NCBI GenBank assembly: GCA_024762675.1
Contig: JANTGZ010000006.1
Coordinates: forward strand, 1 to 54,366
From: Thermodesulfobacteriota bacterium
Lineage (GTDB): Bacteria > Desulfobacterota > Anaeroferrophillalia > Anaeroferrophillales > Tharpellaceae
Direction: 5' to 3'
DNA: 54,366 bases
Both the position numbers and the translations under genes were made by a program. How positions within the stretch are numbered: position 1 is the first letter of the stretch; each line of letters begins with the position of its first letter. Shown one piece after another: positions 1 through 9,023 of the stretch. Under the pieces are notes generated by a model, which did not search any database, was not told the origin of the DNA, and was given only the letters and a program-made list of their open reading frames with translations.

Positions 1-243
1 AATAAAACGCTTCCAGCCAAATTTACTTTGAGAAAGAGCAACTACAGCCGGCAGATTCCAATCAAAATCCTGCACCAAAGGCTCATCGATAAATGAGTGT
101 GTATCATCAAGTACAGCTGGAGAATTCAAGGTATTTGAATAAGCGGAGAGGATTAACATCATGATGACTACCAAACCGAAAAAGATCAACACAGTTCTCT
201 TCTGAGAAGGTAAACTATCCTCAAACCCTGAAAAACATTGCAA
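1..243 (-). CDS. TMTC-like membrane protein, N-terminal fragment
   Basis: This minus-strand reading frame starts at a TTG at 243 and runs off the left edge of the window, so only about 81 residues are visible. A GGAGGTT ribosome binding site (248-254) lies four bases upstream of the TTG; the nearby ATG in another frame stops after five codons. The visible part has a short cytoplasmic head, one hydrophobic segment (about residues 19-34) and then a motif of the type AYSNTLNSPAVLDDTHSF. This resembles the first luminal loop of multi-spanning TMTC/DUF1736 proteins, which carry C-terminal tetratricopeptide repeats and are thought to act as lipid-linked glycosyltransferases. It lies just downstream of the pilin gene on the same strand, so a role in pilin modification is possible but is only inferred. 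The family call rests on a short stretch. Confidence 0.55.
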   Translation of the reverse strand, partial: MQCFSGFEDSLPSQKRTVLIFFGLVVIMMLILSAYSNTLNSPAVLDDTHSFIDEPLVQDFDWNLPAVVALSQSKFGWKRFI

Positions 244-371
244 ACTAAACCTCCTGAAACATCTTTAACATAAACAGGTCTGATAATTGTTCGACACACG
301 GCTTACAATTATACAAACACTCAACCCTTTTGTCAGACTTCAGCTTAAATAACAATCGCAAATTTCCAAGT

Positions 372-405
372 AAAAAACTCTCCCCTAAAAAACAAAAAAG
401 GGGAG
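372..405 (-). terminator. Rho-independent terminator of pilA
   Basis: On the minus strand, CTCCCCT pairs with AGGGGAG around a T-rich loop, and the stem is followed by a short AG and six T. It sits 50 bases after the pilin stop codon and separates the pilin from the membrane protein gene further downstream. Confidence 0.75.
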
Positions 406-454
406 TACTCCACCACAAGCACCCCCCCTAAGAACTCAATTTCAAAAAAAATTA

Positions 455-904
455 CTATTTCAGGCCAACACCATCTGCAAATGAGCCACTAAGCTCCCAT
501 GCAGTAATTTTATCATTATCTATTGTTGGTGTCATCTCTAAAGTATTACCATAAAGGGTTGCTATATCTCCCACATCACCATCAGTTTCACTAACAAGCA
601 GCGTATATACACTTGACGCGTACGGAGCTGCAGCCCAGTCGACCGCCGAAGAGTCAGCATCTTTGATAAATGCATCAAGAAGGGTCGTTGTCGTTGGCAG
701 ATCTTCATCGTGAGTTGCATAATATGCAGCAATATTAGTCTGTAGAGCATGTACAGTTGGGATCACGCGACTGGCGACCTTAGCCTTCTGGATATAATTC
801 TTGTACATTGGGATTGCGACCGCAGCCAGGATACCGATAATTGCCACAACGATCATTAATTCAATGAGGGTGAAACCTTTGTTGTTCTTACGGATTTTTT
901 TCAT
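455..904 (-). CDS. pilA: Type IV pilin (PilA family)
   Basis: This 149-residue protein is a class-a type IV prepilin, the subunit polymerised into the pilus. It has a ten-residue positively charged leader ending in Gly, cleaved by PilD before Phe. The hydrophobic N-terminal helix carries the conserved Glu at mature position 5 ([20 protein letters not shown]). The globular part is about 100 residues, much longer than the truncated Geobacter pilin. Oddly, it contains no cysteine, so the usual C-terminal disulfide loop is absent. The start is supported by AAGGAG nine bases upstream. A sigma-54 type promoter lies at 1009-1023 and a terminator directly follows the gene. pilT is 2.7 kb away. Confidence 0.95.
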   Translation of the reverse strand: MKKIRKNNKGFTLIELMIVVAIIGILAAVAIPMYKNYIQKAKVASRVIPTVHALQTNIAAYYATHDEDLPTTTTLLDAFIKDADSSAVDWAAAPYASSVYTLLVSETDGDVGDIATLYGNTLEMTPTIDNDKITAWELSGSFADGVGLK

Positions 905-1360
905 GACTTTCTCCTTACTTGGGTTAGATTTAAAGATTTACACGTTAAAAATAACTTCATTTTGAAAAGTTGTTACCGACTCTTCGTTATCAATTGCTTT
1001 ATAATACAGCAAAGATAGTACCAAACCTTAGAATTATCTTAACAAAATCTTTCTCTATATATTTTTTCTTTTTCATTACAAGTATTTAGACTTTAAGATT
1101 GTGGGCAAGATTGAAATTTTACATCAACACTACAAACCCACAACACAACTCATGCTGACAATTTACGTCATCTGGTCATGACATTTTTTGTCAACAAAGA
1201 TCCTTACCCATAAAATCACAATTATATATGAGGACATTTTTCAGACATCTTTGAGCAAATCCGACGCCACTCCATGACTCGATTGACTTAGTCGGGGCAA
1301 GCATGTATATTTACCCGATAGTGGCTTTTTTTCCAAAACTTACTCCCAACAAGGGTTCCA
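905..1360. other. Intergenic region between pilA and a divergent gene
   Basis: This 456-base AT-rich stretch separates the divergent pilin gene and the 720-residue signalling protein. It contains the sigma-54 type promoter for the pilin, and AAGGG before the ATG at 1361. No further coding sequence is seen. The AT-rich tract between 1020 and 1100 could hold activator sites, but none is identified. Confidence 0.6.
1009..1023 (-). promoter_or_regulatory. Sigma-54 (-24/-12) promoter of pilA
   Basis: The minus strand reads TGGTAC, five bases, TTGC. This keeps the invariant GG and GC of the RpoN consensus (TGGCAC-N5-TTGC) with exact spacing. Transcription would begin near 998, giving a leader of about 95 bases before the pilin ATG. 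RpoN-dependent pilin transcription under a PilS/PilR pair is known in Geobacter and Pseudomonas. The NtrX-type activator encoded at 20937 is not necessarily its regulator. Confidence 0.75.
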
Positions 1361-3523
1361 ATGCTGACTGATGACCTGCTAAGCAAAATTTTAACAGAAA
1401 ACCAGCTACTTTCTGAAAAGGGGCTGCGCAACGCCCGGGAACGGCAGAAAAATGTCGAGGATGAGAGCCTTGAGGAGAGTCTTATCTTTTTAGGGCTGGC
1501 TGATTATGCAAAGCTGGGTAAAGCTTATGCTTTACATTTTCAGCTACCCTACTATCCGGTCTTTCACCAGGGCATAGAAAGTGATGCAAGAGAGCGGTTT
1601 CCAACCAAAATCGTGCAGAATCTTTTGTGCCTGCCGGTTAGTAACAATAAAAAGCAACATTTTTCCATCGTCAGCTGTCAACCCGAAAACGAGGCCTGCA
1701 AAAACCAGATAACCCAATTGACAAGAGGAGTTGAAGTAGACTGGCAGGTTGCCTCCCGCATTGAGATCAATGATGCGATCAGCCGACACTATCTGAAGCA
1801 GCCAGTCAAACGGGAAAAACGGGAAATTGAGATCCCTTTCGACTTTAAAATAATTGATTTTGAAATTGATGGTGAAAACGGCAAAACCGACCAGAACACA
1901 GGTGAAAGGATAGGGGCCATAAGCCGGTCGCAAACCGAGGGAAAACGAATTCTCTTGATCGAACCCGACCACATGATTCGCAACGCCATAGCCACCCTGC
2001 TATCCCATGAAGGATATCGGGTTGCGGCGGTGGTCGATGAAGATGAAGCGATCAAGGAGCTATCCCAAAAAGATGCAGTTTATATATTAAAAAGACGGGT
2101 TTTCCACTCACAGACCCGACGCCTTGAGTCATTTCTCAAAGAGCATAAACGTCAGGCTGAAATCCGTTATTTCGGCAATCTTGGTGGCATCATGCTCGGT
2201 GAAGAGCTCTCGCCTGAGGAACTTTTTCGAAACTATCTGGCAACTGTCAAACTCCTCTTCACTGCCCTGGCCGGGGACAACCTGGAAATCATCAAAACCT
2301 GTAATCTCACCGCCCATTATGCCCGACTGATGGCAACCTCTTTAGGCCTCAAAAGGAAAACTCAGGAGGCTTTGTTACTGGCCGTCTACCTAAAAGAACT
2401 CGGCCTCTACGGCGACCGCACCAACAAGGGCGAGGAGAACAACATCCTCTCGCTGATTCCAGTACTACCTTACGAAAAGTCAGCCGCCATCCTGAAAGAG
2501 ATCGAAGACAGTTTTGCACTTTCGGAGATCATCGCCCAAATCAATCAACCGACCGCCAAGGCGCCACTTGAAGCTAGAATCATCACCCTGCTCCTTTGGT
2601 TTATTAATCTGGGGGGGCTGGGGACGATGGATGCAAAGGAGATTACTGCTGATAGCTTTCGGCGACACCTCGAAAAAGAACCCGCGGGCCTGATCGACCT
2701 CAAGTTGGCCGAAGAGTTACTGCAGATCATCAGTCACGAGCAACACCTTACGGGGCTTGCAAAAAGCAGTGGCACTATCCTGGTTATCGACCCCTCTTTT
2801 GAACGCGACCAGGGTGATCTATACTCCCGACTTATTAAGGAAAATTATGAAGTCTGTTTCACTCTAAGCGCTGACCAGGCCGGCACCCTCTTGGAACAGC
2901 AGCAGGCTATTCTGATTATCAGTGAGATGGCTCACAAAAATTACGACGGCATAGCTTTCTGTGAGGCCGCCAAAAAACAATATGTGAATCTACCATTTGT
3001 CTTTTTCAGCTCGGAAAACCGGGAAGATCTCATTTCCAGAGCTTTGCTGGCCGGTGCCGACGACTTCATCTCCAAGGAGAGCAGTACCCAGGTCGTTTTC
3101 CTGAAACTGAACCGCCTAATCCAGCAAAACCGCAATATAGACAACACCGCAGCCAGCGGTGGAGTTTCCGGCTCCCTGGAGGAGATGGGCTTTATGGAGA
3201 CCGTCCAGATCCTTGCCAACAGAGAAAAAGATGCCCTGATAACTATACAGGACCAGGAGGGTAATTCAGCCGATATCTACCTTCATCTGGGCGAAATCAT
3301 CCATGCCCGCTGTGGAGGGCTGGAGGGCGAGACCGCCATTTACGAACTGTTAACCTGGAAAAGTGGTTTTTTCCAGGTTAACACCCCTGAGCAAATACCA
3401 GAACGTAATGTTTTCGGCAGCACCGAAGCGATAATGCTTGAGGGTTGCCGCCTGATGGATGAAGATTTGCGCGACTTCAAAGAAGTGGTAAACGATGAAT
3501 GGCCGGGATTAGGTGAAGAATAA
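1361..3523 (+). CDS. Multidomain protein of degenerate receiver/HD domains with C-terminal DUF4388
   Basis: This 720-residue soluble protein joins several signalling modules. Residues 1-70 resemble the MshEN/GspE N-terminal domain found on type II secretion and type IV pilus ATPases. Residues about 195-300 fold like a receiver but have Leu where the phospho-Asp belongs (position 243). Residues about 300-440 resemble an HD/HDOD helical domain in which the His-Asp pair is replaced by Lys-Glu (LKELGLYG). A second receiver follows at about 480-590, with Glu522 in the phospho-acceptor position. Residues about 610-710 form a DUF4388 (PATAN) domain, common in deltaproteobacterial regulators. The gene is divergent from pilA and convergent with pilT. 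A scaffold or nucleotide-sensing role in pilus control is plausible but not shown. Confidence 0.75.
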   Translation: MLTDDLLSKILTENQLLSEKGLRNARERQKNVEDESLEESLIFLGLADYAKLGKAYALHFQLPYYPVFHQGIESDARERFPTKIVQNLLCLPVSNNKKQHFSIVSCQPENEACKNQITQLTRGVEVDWQVASRIEINDAISRHYLKQPVKREKREIEIPFDFKIIDFEIDGENGKTDQNTGERIGAISRSQTEGKRILLIEPDHMIRNAIATLLSHEGYRVAAVVDEDEAIKELSQKDAVYILKRRVFHSQTRRLESFLKEHKRQAEIRYFGNLGGIMLGEELSPEELFRNYLATVKLLFTALAGDNLEIIKTCNLTAHYARLMATSLGLKRKTQEALLLAVYLKELGLYGDRTNKGEENNILSLIPVLPYEKSAAILKEIEDSFALSEIIAQINQPTAKAPLEARIITLLLWFINLGGLGTMDAKEITADSFRRHLEKEPAGLIDLKLAEELLQIISHEQHLTGLAKSSGTILVIDPSFERDQGDLYSRLIKENYEVCFTLSADQAGTLLEQQQAILIISEMAHKNYDGIAFCEAAKKQYVNLPFVFFSSENREDLISRALLAGADDFISKESSTQVVFLKLNRLIQQNRNIDNTAASGGVSGSLEEMGFMETVQILANREKDALITIQDQEGNSADIYLHLGEIIHARCGGLEGETAIYELLTWKSGFFQVNTPEQIPERNVFGSTEAIMLEGCRLMDEDLRDFKEVVNDEWPGLGEE

Positions 3524-3572
3524 CTTATGAGTAGACTTCCGATAAAATTGATCCCGATTAAAAGTCATTTTT

Positions 3573-4619
3573 TCAATTGGCAAAAGCAGTTTTCTCCTCG
3601 GCATATAGCAAGGCTTCTTGAGAAGTAACCAATCCCTCGGCAACCAACTCCTTTAGATGCTGGTCAATGCTCTGCATACCGAGTTTTTTGCCGGTTTGCA
3701 AAATAGAGGGAATCTGAAAAGTTTTACCCTCCCGAATCAAATTACCAACTGCCTGGTTTCCTACAAGAATCTCGAGTGCAGCAACCCGCCCCTGGCCATC
3801 AGCCCGTCTGAGTAACTGCTGAGCGATCACTCCTTTCAAAGATTCACTGAGCATTGTCCGGATCTGACCCTGCTGATCTTTTGGAAAAGCATCAATTATC
3901 CGGTCAACCGTTTTTGCGGCGCTGCTGGTATGCAGTGTACCGAAAACGAGGAGGCCGACTTCGGCGGCGGTAATCGCCAGAGCGATAGTCTCCAAATCCC
4001 GCATTTCACCTACCATAATAACATTTGGATCTTCCCGCAAAGCCGCCTTGAGACCACTGGCGAAACTCTCTACGTGCACCCCGACTTGGCGCTGCATAAT
4101 CAGACAGGTCTGATTTTCATGGACAAACTCAAGCGGATCTTCGAGGGTAATAACATGGGCTTTGCGCTCTTTATTCAAGAGGTCAACCATGGCTGCCAGA
4201 GTAGTTGATTTACCGCTGCCAGTGGGACCGGTAACAATCACAAGTCCTTTACGCAGGCGGGATAATTCACGCACCGCCGGTGGCAGACCAAGCTCACTGA
4301 AGGTCATAATATCATGTGGAATCAAGCGAAAAGCGGCACCCAGACCACCATGTTTAAAGTAAACATTGGCACGAAAACGGGCGACACCTTCAATTTCATA
4401 GGCAAAATCAAGATCAAACTCAGCTTCAAGATGGTCAATCCCGGGCTGTGAAATAATCTCATAAACCAGCAATTTCACCTCTTCATCACTGAGTTCATGG
4501 TAGGCGATGCGTTCAAGTTCACCATTAATACGTAAAAGTGGAGGCGAACCGGAGGTAACGTGAAGGTCGGAAGCTTTATGCTCAATCATCAGTTTCAGCA
4601 ATGCATCAATCTTAGCCAT
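3573..4619 (-). CDS. pilT: Type IV pilus retraction ATPase PilT
   Basis: This 348-residue protein is a PilT-family hexameric secretion ATPase that depolymerises type IV pili from the cytoplasmic side. The N-terminal PAS-like domain has the typical KASDLHVTSG motif at 15-24. Walker A is GPTGSGKS at 131-138, followed by the Asp box (EDPLEF), Walker B (NVIMVGEMRD) and the His box (GTLHTSSA). Length and motifs match PilT rather than PilB, which is longer and carries a zinc motif. The gene follows PBP1A by nine bases on the same strand. PilU-like paralogues are close relatives, so the exact paralogue is less certain than the family. Confidence 0.94.
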   Translation of the reverse strand: MAKIDALLKLMIEHKASDLHVTSGSPPLLRINGELERIAYHELSDEEVKLLVYEIISQPGIDHLEAEFDLDFAYEIEGVARFRANVYFKHGGLGAAFRLIPHDIMTFSELGLPPAVRELSRLRKGLVIVTGPTGSGKSTTLAAMVDLLNKERKAHVITLEDPLEFVHENQTCLIMQRQVGVHVESFASGLKAALREDPNVIMVGEMRDLETIALAITAAEVGLLVFGTLHTSSAAKTVDRIIDAFPKDQQGQIRTMLSESLKGVIAQQLLRRADGQGRVAALEILVGNQAVGNLIREGKTFQIPSILQTGKKLGMQSIDQHLKELVAEGLVTSQEALLYAEEKTAFAN

Positions 4620-4628
4620 ATTAACCCC

Positions 4629-7034
4629 TCAATCTTCCTGAAAAAGACTCTCTTCGAGCTCTTCAGGTGATACCGGTTGGGAGAGCTCATTAGGAACTGT
4701 TCCCTCTTTAAAACACTCAAAAATTGTTTTTTCACTCTCCGGCACCGCCAGCAAGCCGGTTTTTTCATCGATATTGGCAAAAACAACCCCGGCAGGTACC
4801 GTAAAATTTTCTGGAGGCTGGTCGGCCAAGGCGACCTGCATGAAATCGATCCAGATAGGACAGGCAGTACGGGAACCGGTCTCGTGTCGACCAAGAGGTT
4901 TGAGATCATCAAAACCGACCCAGACCCCGGCTACCAATTGCGGAGCATAGCCCATAAACCAGGCGTCATAGTAGTCATTGGTAGTTCCGGTCTTACCGGC
5001 TAAAGGTCTTTTCAGAGCCCGGGCGGCGCGGCGGCCGGTACCTCTCTTGACGACATCGACCAGCATGCTGGTTATCAGGTAAGCGGTCTGGGGTGAAATG
5101 ACCGGTTCAGAATCAGGGGGCAACAGTGAAGATAATTCAAGACCCATCACCGCCAATCCTTCACGCTCTTCAAGGATTTCACCATGCCGGTCCTCGACCC
5201 GCTTGACAAAGACCGGTTTTAAAAGACGGCCTTGGTTGGCAAAAACCCCGTAGGCTGTAGTAAGCTCCATCAACGACACCCCGGATGAGCCCAAAGCCAG
5301 GGTCAAATCAGCATTCAAGGTCGAGGTAAAGCCCAATTTTCTAGCATAATTGATAACCTTTTTAATACCGATCTGGCGCAGCATTTTAATGGTTACAAGA
5401 TTGCGTGAATGGATAAGAGCCTGCCGAACAGTTGTCGGTCCATAGAATTTCTGCTCATAATTGCGAGGTTTCCAGGCCGAGCTCCAATCATCTCCACCAT
5501 CTTTGTAGACTATCGGGCTATCAAGAAAAATGGAGGCCGGGGTCAAGCCATTATCAAGACCAGCTGAGTAGATGATCGGTTTAAAAGCGGAACCCGGTGA
5601 ACGCCGTGACTGAATCGCTCGGTTAAATTCGCTGGCCTGAAAATCCTTACCGCCAACCATTGCTCTGACCAAGCCGCTTTTTGGCTCCAGTGCAAGCAAA
5701 GCGGCTTCAGCCTCAGGCGCCTCTTCCAGACTCACCTGAATTTCGGGAACAACCTCCCCACTCACGCTCTTGATCTTGACCAGCACGACATCACCAGTTT
5801 CCAGAGCGGCAGACGGTTTTTTAATCTTAGCCCGGGGATAACGGGTGCCATCGGCCTCGGGACGCCTGGCCCACTCCATATCTTTGAGGTTGAGTAAGGC
5901 TTGATAACCACCGATATCAAGTGTCACATTTTTTTTCTTATCATTGATTTCAAGCACCAGGGCCTTGCTATAACTACCAGCTACAAGACCGGTATCAGCA
6001 AGGCTCTTCCGCTCATCTTTCAACTTTGTGATAAATTCATCCCGTTCTTGGGAACCTGTCAAACGCAGAAGAGCACCACGGAAACCGCGCCTCTTGGCAA
6101 GATCTCTCAAGCCCTGATCAATAGCAACCCGGGCTGCCTGCTGCCAGTTGACATCAACCCCGGTATAGACCTGCAGGCCCTCTTTGTAGAGTTGATCATA
6201 GCCATATTTTTTTTCAAGATAACGACGAACATGCTCGGTATAATAAGGGGTTTTTGATGAAGGATCAGCCCGGGAAACCAGCACAATTTCGGTCAGAAGT
6301 GCCTTTTGCAACTCTTCCCTGGTAATAAATTTCCGTTCCAGCATCTGACCTAAAACATAACGCTGGCGCGCAGCTGAACGTTCGGGATGGGTAATCGGTG
6401 AAAGATTGCTGGGGGCTTTCGGCATACCGGCGATAATGGTCATCTCGGCAAGATTTAAATCTCTGGTTTTTTTACCAAAGTATCTCTGGGCCGCCATCTC
6501 GACCCCGTACATGCCATGGCCCAGGTAGATCTGATTGAGGTAGATGAAAAGGATCTCATCCTTGGAGAGATATTTTTCGATGCGATAGGCGAGGATCGCC
6601 TCTTTTATCTTTCTTTTAAACTTTCGCTCCGGAGTTAATAGCAGTGACTTGGTCACTTGCTGGGTTATAGTACTGCCCCCCTGAACAATCCGACGGGCTG
6701 AGATATTCTTGACCATAGCCCGCGCAATACCGAAAAAATCGAGTCCTTGATGTTCGTAAAAACGGCTGTCTTCACTGGCAATAAAGGCCTTTTTCAAGAG
6801 TTCCGGAATCTCCTCAATCGGCGCAATCTTTCTCTTCTCAAGACCGAAACGGCCGATCAATTCGCCGTCATTGGCAAAAACCTCGGTTACTGTGTAGGGA
6901 TGATAATCTTTAAGAGATGTAATTTTTGGCAGGTCACGAGCATAATAATAGAAGACCCCAACTACCGAACCCACCCCTACAAGAATGCCAAGAAAACTCA
7001 CAAGGAAAAATATTTTGATGATTTTACGAATCAT
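4629..7034 (-). CDS. mrcA: Penicillin-binding protein 1A, bifunctional peptidoglycan synthase
   Basis: This 801-residue class A PBP polymerises lipid II and cross-links peptides in the periplasm. A single N-terminal membrane anchor (about 7-30) is followed by a GT51 glycosyltransferase domain with the catalytic Glu of EDSRFYEHQG (E88) and the GGSTITQQ motif. A low-complexity linker/OB-like region comes next, then the transpeptidase with SPGSAFKP (SxxK), SRN (SxN) and KTGT motifs. The size matches PBP1A. It follows rsmA by three bases and probably shares its transcript. An internal 105-residue frame in the same stretch is only a shadow. Confidence 0.95.
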   Translation of the reverse strand: MIRKIIKIFFLVSFLGILVGVGSVVGVFYYYARDLPKITSLKDYHPYTVTEVFANDGELIGRFGLEKRKIAPIEEIPELLKKAFIASEDSRFYEHQGLDFFGIARAMVKNISARRIVQGGSTITQQVTKSLLLTPERKFKRKIKEAILAYRIEKYLSKDEILFIYLNQIYLGHGMYGVEMAAQRYFGKKTRDLNLAEMTIIAGMPKAPSNLSPITHPERSAARQRYVLGQMLERKFITREELQKALLTEIVLVSRADPSSKTPYYTEHVRRYLEKKYGYDQLYKEGLQVYTGVDVNWQQAARVAIDQGLRDLAKRRGFRGALLRLTGSQERDEFITKLKDERKSLADTGLVAGSYSKALVLEINDKKKNVTLDIGGYQALLNLKDMEWARRPEADGTRYPRAKIKKPSAALETGDVVLVKIKSVSGEVVPEIQVSLEEAPEAEAALLALEPKSGLVRAMVGGKDFQASEFNRAIQSRRSPGSAFKPIIYSAGLDNGLTPASIFLDSPIVYKDGGDDWSSAWKPRNYEQKFYGPTTVRQALIHSRNLVTIKMLRQIGIKKVINYARKLGFTSTLNADLTLALGSSGVSLMELTTAYGVFANQGRLLKPVFVKRVEDRHGEILEEREGLAVMGLELSSLLPPDSEPVISPQTAYLITSMLVDVVKRGTGRRAARALKRPLAGKTGTTNDYYDAWFMGYAPQLVAGVWVGFDDLKPLGRHETGSRTACPIWIDFMQVALADQPPENFTVPAGVVFANIDEKTGLLAVPESEKTIFECFKEGTVPNELSQPVSPEELEESLFQED

Positions 7035-7037
7035 AGC

Positions 7038-7907
7038 TTATAATTTTTGCCACTCCACCAGACAATCGGCCAACCGTACAAATTCGGTCGGAGCCAAGGT
7101 CGCCGGACGGTCGCTGGGTGTAAATCCTGCGGCAACCATCTTCTCACTCAACTCTTCCCGTTTTAAATTTGTCAGCATACCTTTCAAGGGATTAATGATC
7201 TGTTTGCGGCGTTGACTGAAAAGGGTATGCACCAGCCGTTCAAAAAGATCCGGATCTGTCACTGGATAGCGGGGTTGATCGAGAAATTCAAAACGCACAA
7301 CCCGGGACCAGACCTTGGGCCGCGGAGAGAAAGCGGCCGGAGAAACTTTAAAACCGGAATCGATATCGCAATAAAGCCCGGCATTGACTGTCAAACGGCC
7401 ATAATCACGACTCCCTACCTCAGCCAGGAGCCGGGCCGCGACCTCCTCCTGCATCATCAGAATAGCTCGCGAAAAAAGATGCCGATATTTGATAAGACGG
7501 AAAAGTATCGGGGTCGTAATCTGGTAGGGAATATTGGCGATAACCGCAACCGGGATTGACAAATTCTGGTTTTCGGCAAAAACCTGTTCGAGGTCGGTCT
7601 TGAGAAAATCACCGCGCTGTAAACAAAACTCCACCTCTGAAACCGGGCTGAAACGTTTCTCCAAGGGATCCCAGAGATCGCTGTCGGCCTCAACTGCCAC
7701 CACCCGGGCGCCGCTTTCAATCAGCGCTGCCGTCAAAACCCCTTCTCCAGGGCCGATTTCGAGCACGCTTTCACCGGGTAGTGGCGCCGCCAGATCAATA
7801 ATACGTGAGATTATTTGACGATCCCGCAAAAAATGCTGGCCAAGACGTTTCTTGGCCCGGCGGGCTGAAATTTTGAAGGTGGATGAATTGGGAATATTAA
7901 TTTTCAC
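7038..7907 (-). CDS. rsmA: 16S rRNA (adenine1518/1519-N6)-dimethyltransferase RsmA
   Basis: This 289-residue SAM-dependent enzyme dimethylates two adenines at the 3' end of 16S rRNA during small-subunit assembly. The N-terminal KKRLGQHFLRD and the SAM-binding IGPGEGVLT are typical of KsgA/RsmA. The catalytic motif is NIPYQI, the family form of NLPY. The C-terminal helical domain has the FSQRRKQI signature. Its start overlaps the tsaD stop by four bases (ATGA), so translation is probably coupled. The same order of tsaD, rsmA and a class A PBP suggests a housekeeping operon. Confidence 0.95.
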   Translation of the reverse strand: MKINIPNSSTFKISARRAKKRLGQHFLRDRQIISRIIDLAAPLPGESVLEIGPGEGVLTAALIESGARVVAVEADSDLWDPLEKRFSPVSEVEFCLQRGDFLKTDLEQVFAENQNLSIPVAVIANIPYQITTPILFRLIKYRHLFSRAILMMQEEVAARLLAEVGSRDYGRLTVNAGLYCDIDSGFKVSPAAFSPRPKVWSRVVRFEFLDQPRYPVTDPDLFERLVHTLFSQRRKQIINPLKGMLTNLKREELSEKMVAAGFTPSDRPATLAPTEFVRLADCLVEWQKL

Positions 7908-8902
7908 AACGGCAGACGGGAACTGGGGTTAAGGCTAAAATCATCAATCTGACCAGCAGCCAAACGCCGAGAACCAACCAAACCAATCATCGCCGCATTA
8001 TCGGTACAGAATTTCGGCGGTGCGAGAAAAAAACCGACTCCTTGGGATTGGGCTGCTTCACTCATACGCTGACGCAGATAACCGTTACAGGAAACACCAC
8101 CGGCCAGTGCCACTTTCTTGATCTGATATCGCTCTGCTGCGAGCAAAGTTTTACGCACCAGAACATCGACCACCGCCTCCTGAAAAGAGGCAGCTAAATC
8201 GCTGATAAAATCCTCAGAAACCTCTCCCTGGCGACCCAGAGATGTACGAACGGCTGTTTTCAAACCGCTGAAACTGAAATCGAGTGATTCTCGACCGAGC
8301 CAGGCACGAGGCAATTTTATAGCATCGGGATCACCATTCCGGGCTTGCTTTTCGATCACCGGGCCACCGGGAAAACCGAGTTCCAACATTCTGGCGACCT
8401 TATCAAAAGCTTCGCCAGCGGCATCATCAATAGTCCGACCTAAAAGTTCATAATCATGCCAGTCACGGGCGAGATAGAGACTTGAATGCCCACCGGATAC
8501 TACTAAACCTATAAAAGGAAAGGTCAAATCAGGATTAGTCAGTAAAGGTGAAAGAAGATGGCCTTCGACATGATTAACGCCAACCAGATCTATTTTTCGG
8601 GCAAAAGCCAAAGATTTGGCATAGGCGACACCAACCAATAAAGAGCCCACCAGCCCCGGCCCCTTAGTCACGCAAACAGCTTTGATATCCGCCAAGGTAA
8701 CTCGAGCTTCGGATAAAGCTTGTTCAACCACCCAACGAATATTTTCACAATGACGGCGTGAAGCAAGTTCCGGGACAATGCCGCCATAGAGTTCATGGAG
8801 TTTCACCTGGCTCGACACTATACTTGAAAGAACTTGGTTTTCATTCCCAAGAACCGCCGCACAAGTATCATCACAGGAAGTTTCAATTGCCAGAAAAGTC
8901 AT
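7904..8902 (-). CDS. tsaD: tRNA N6-adenosine threonylcarbamoyltransferase TsaD
   Basis: This 332-residue ASKHA-fold protein transfers the threonylcarbamoyl group to A37 of ANN-decoding tRNAs, together with TsaB and TsaE. The start MTFLAIETSCDDT is diagnostic. The metal-binding HxxxH is present (NHVEGH), as are the nucleotide-binding glycines (VSGGHSSL) and the C-terminal ALAGGVSCNGYLR and DNAAMIGL motifs. Length matches the bacterial family. It overlaps rsmA by four bases. The 120-base gap upstream towards murE holds a short sequence resembling a common intergenic repeat (8955-8982). Confidence 0.95.
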   Translation of the reverse strand: MTFLAIETSCDDTCAAVLGNENQVLSSIVSSQVKLHELYGGIVPELASRRHCENIRWVVEQALSEARVTLADIKAVCVTKGPGLVGSLLVGVAYAKSLAFARKIDLVGVNHVEGHLLSPLLTNPDLTFPFIGLVVSGGHSSLYLARDWHDYELLGRTIDDAAGEAFDKVARMLELGFPGGPVIEKQARNGDPDAIKLPRAWLGRESLDFSFSGLKTAVRTSLGRQGEVSEDFISDLAASFQEAVVDVLVRKTLLAAERYQIKKVALAGGVSCNGYLRQRMSEAAQSQGVGFFLAPPKFCTDNAAMIGLVGSRRLAAGQIDDFSLNPSSRLPL

Positions 8903-9023
8903 AGCTATCCTTTAACCCATTTACCGCTTTGGAACAAGGGAAAAGTCCCAAAACCGTCATACTGGACTTGATCCGGAAAGGCGTTTTTAAGATAGTTGAA
9001 CCTTATTTTACCAAACGAGAAAA

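Noticed and set aside
8955-8982. CGTCATACTGGACTTGATCC resembling a widespread intergenic palindromic repeat
   Set aside because: Only one imperfect half is visible and no partner arm was found, so it is too weak to call.
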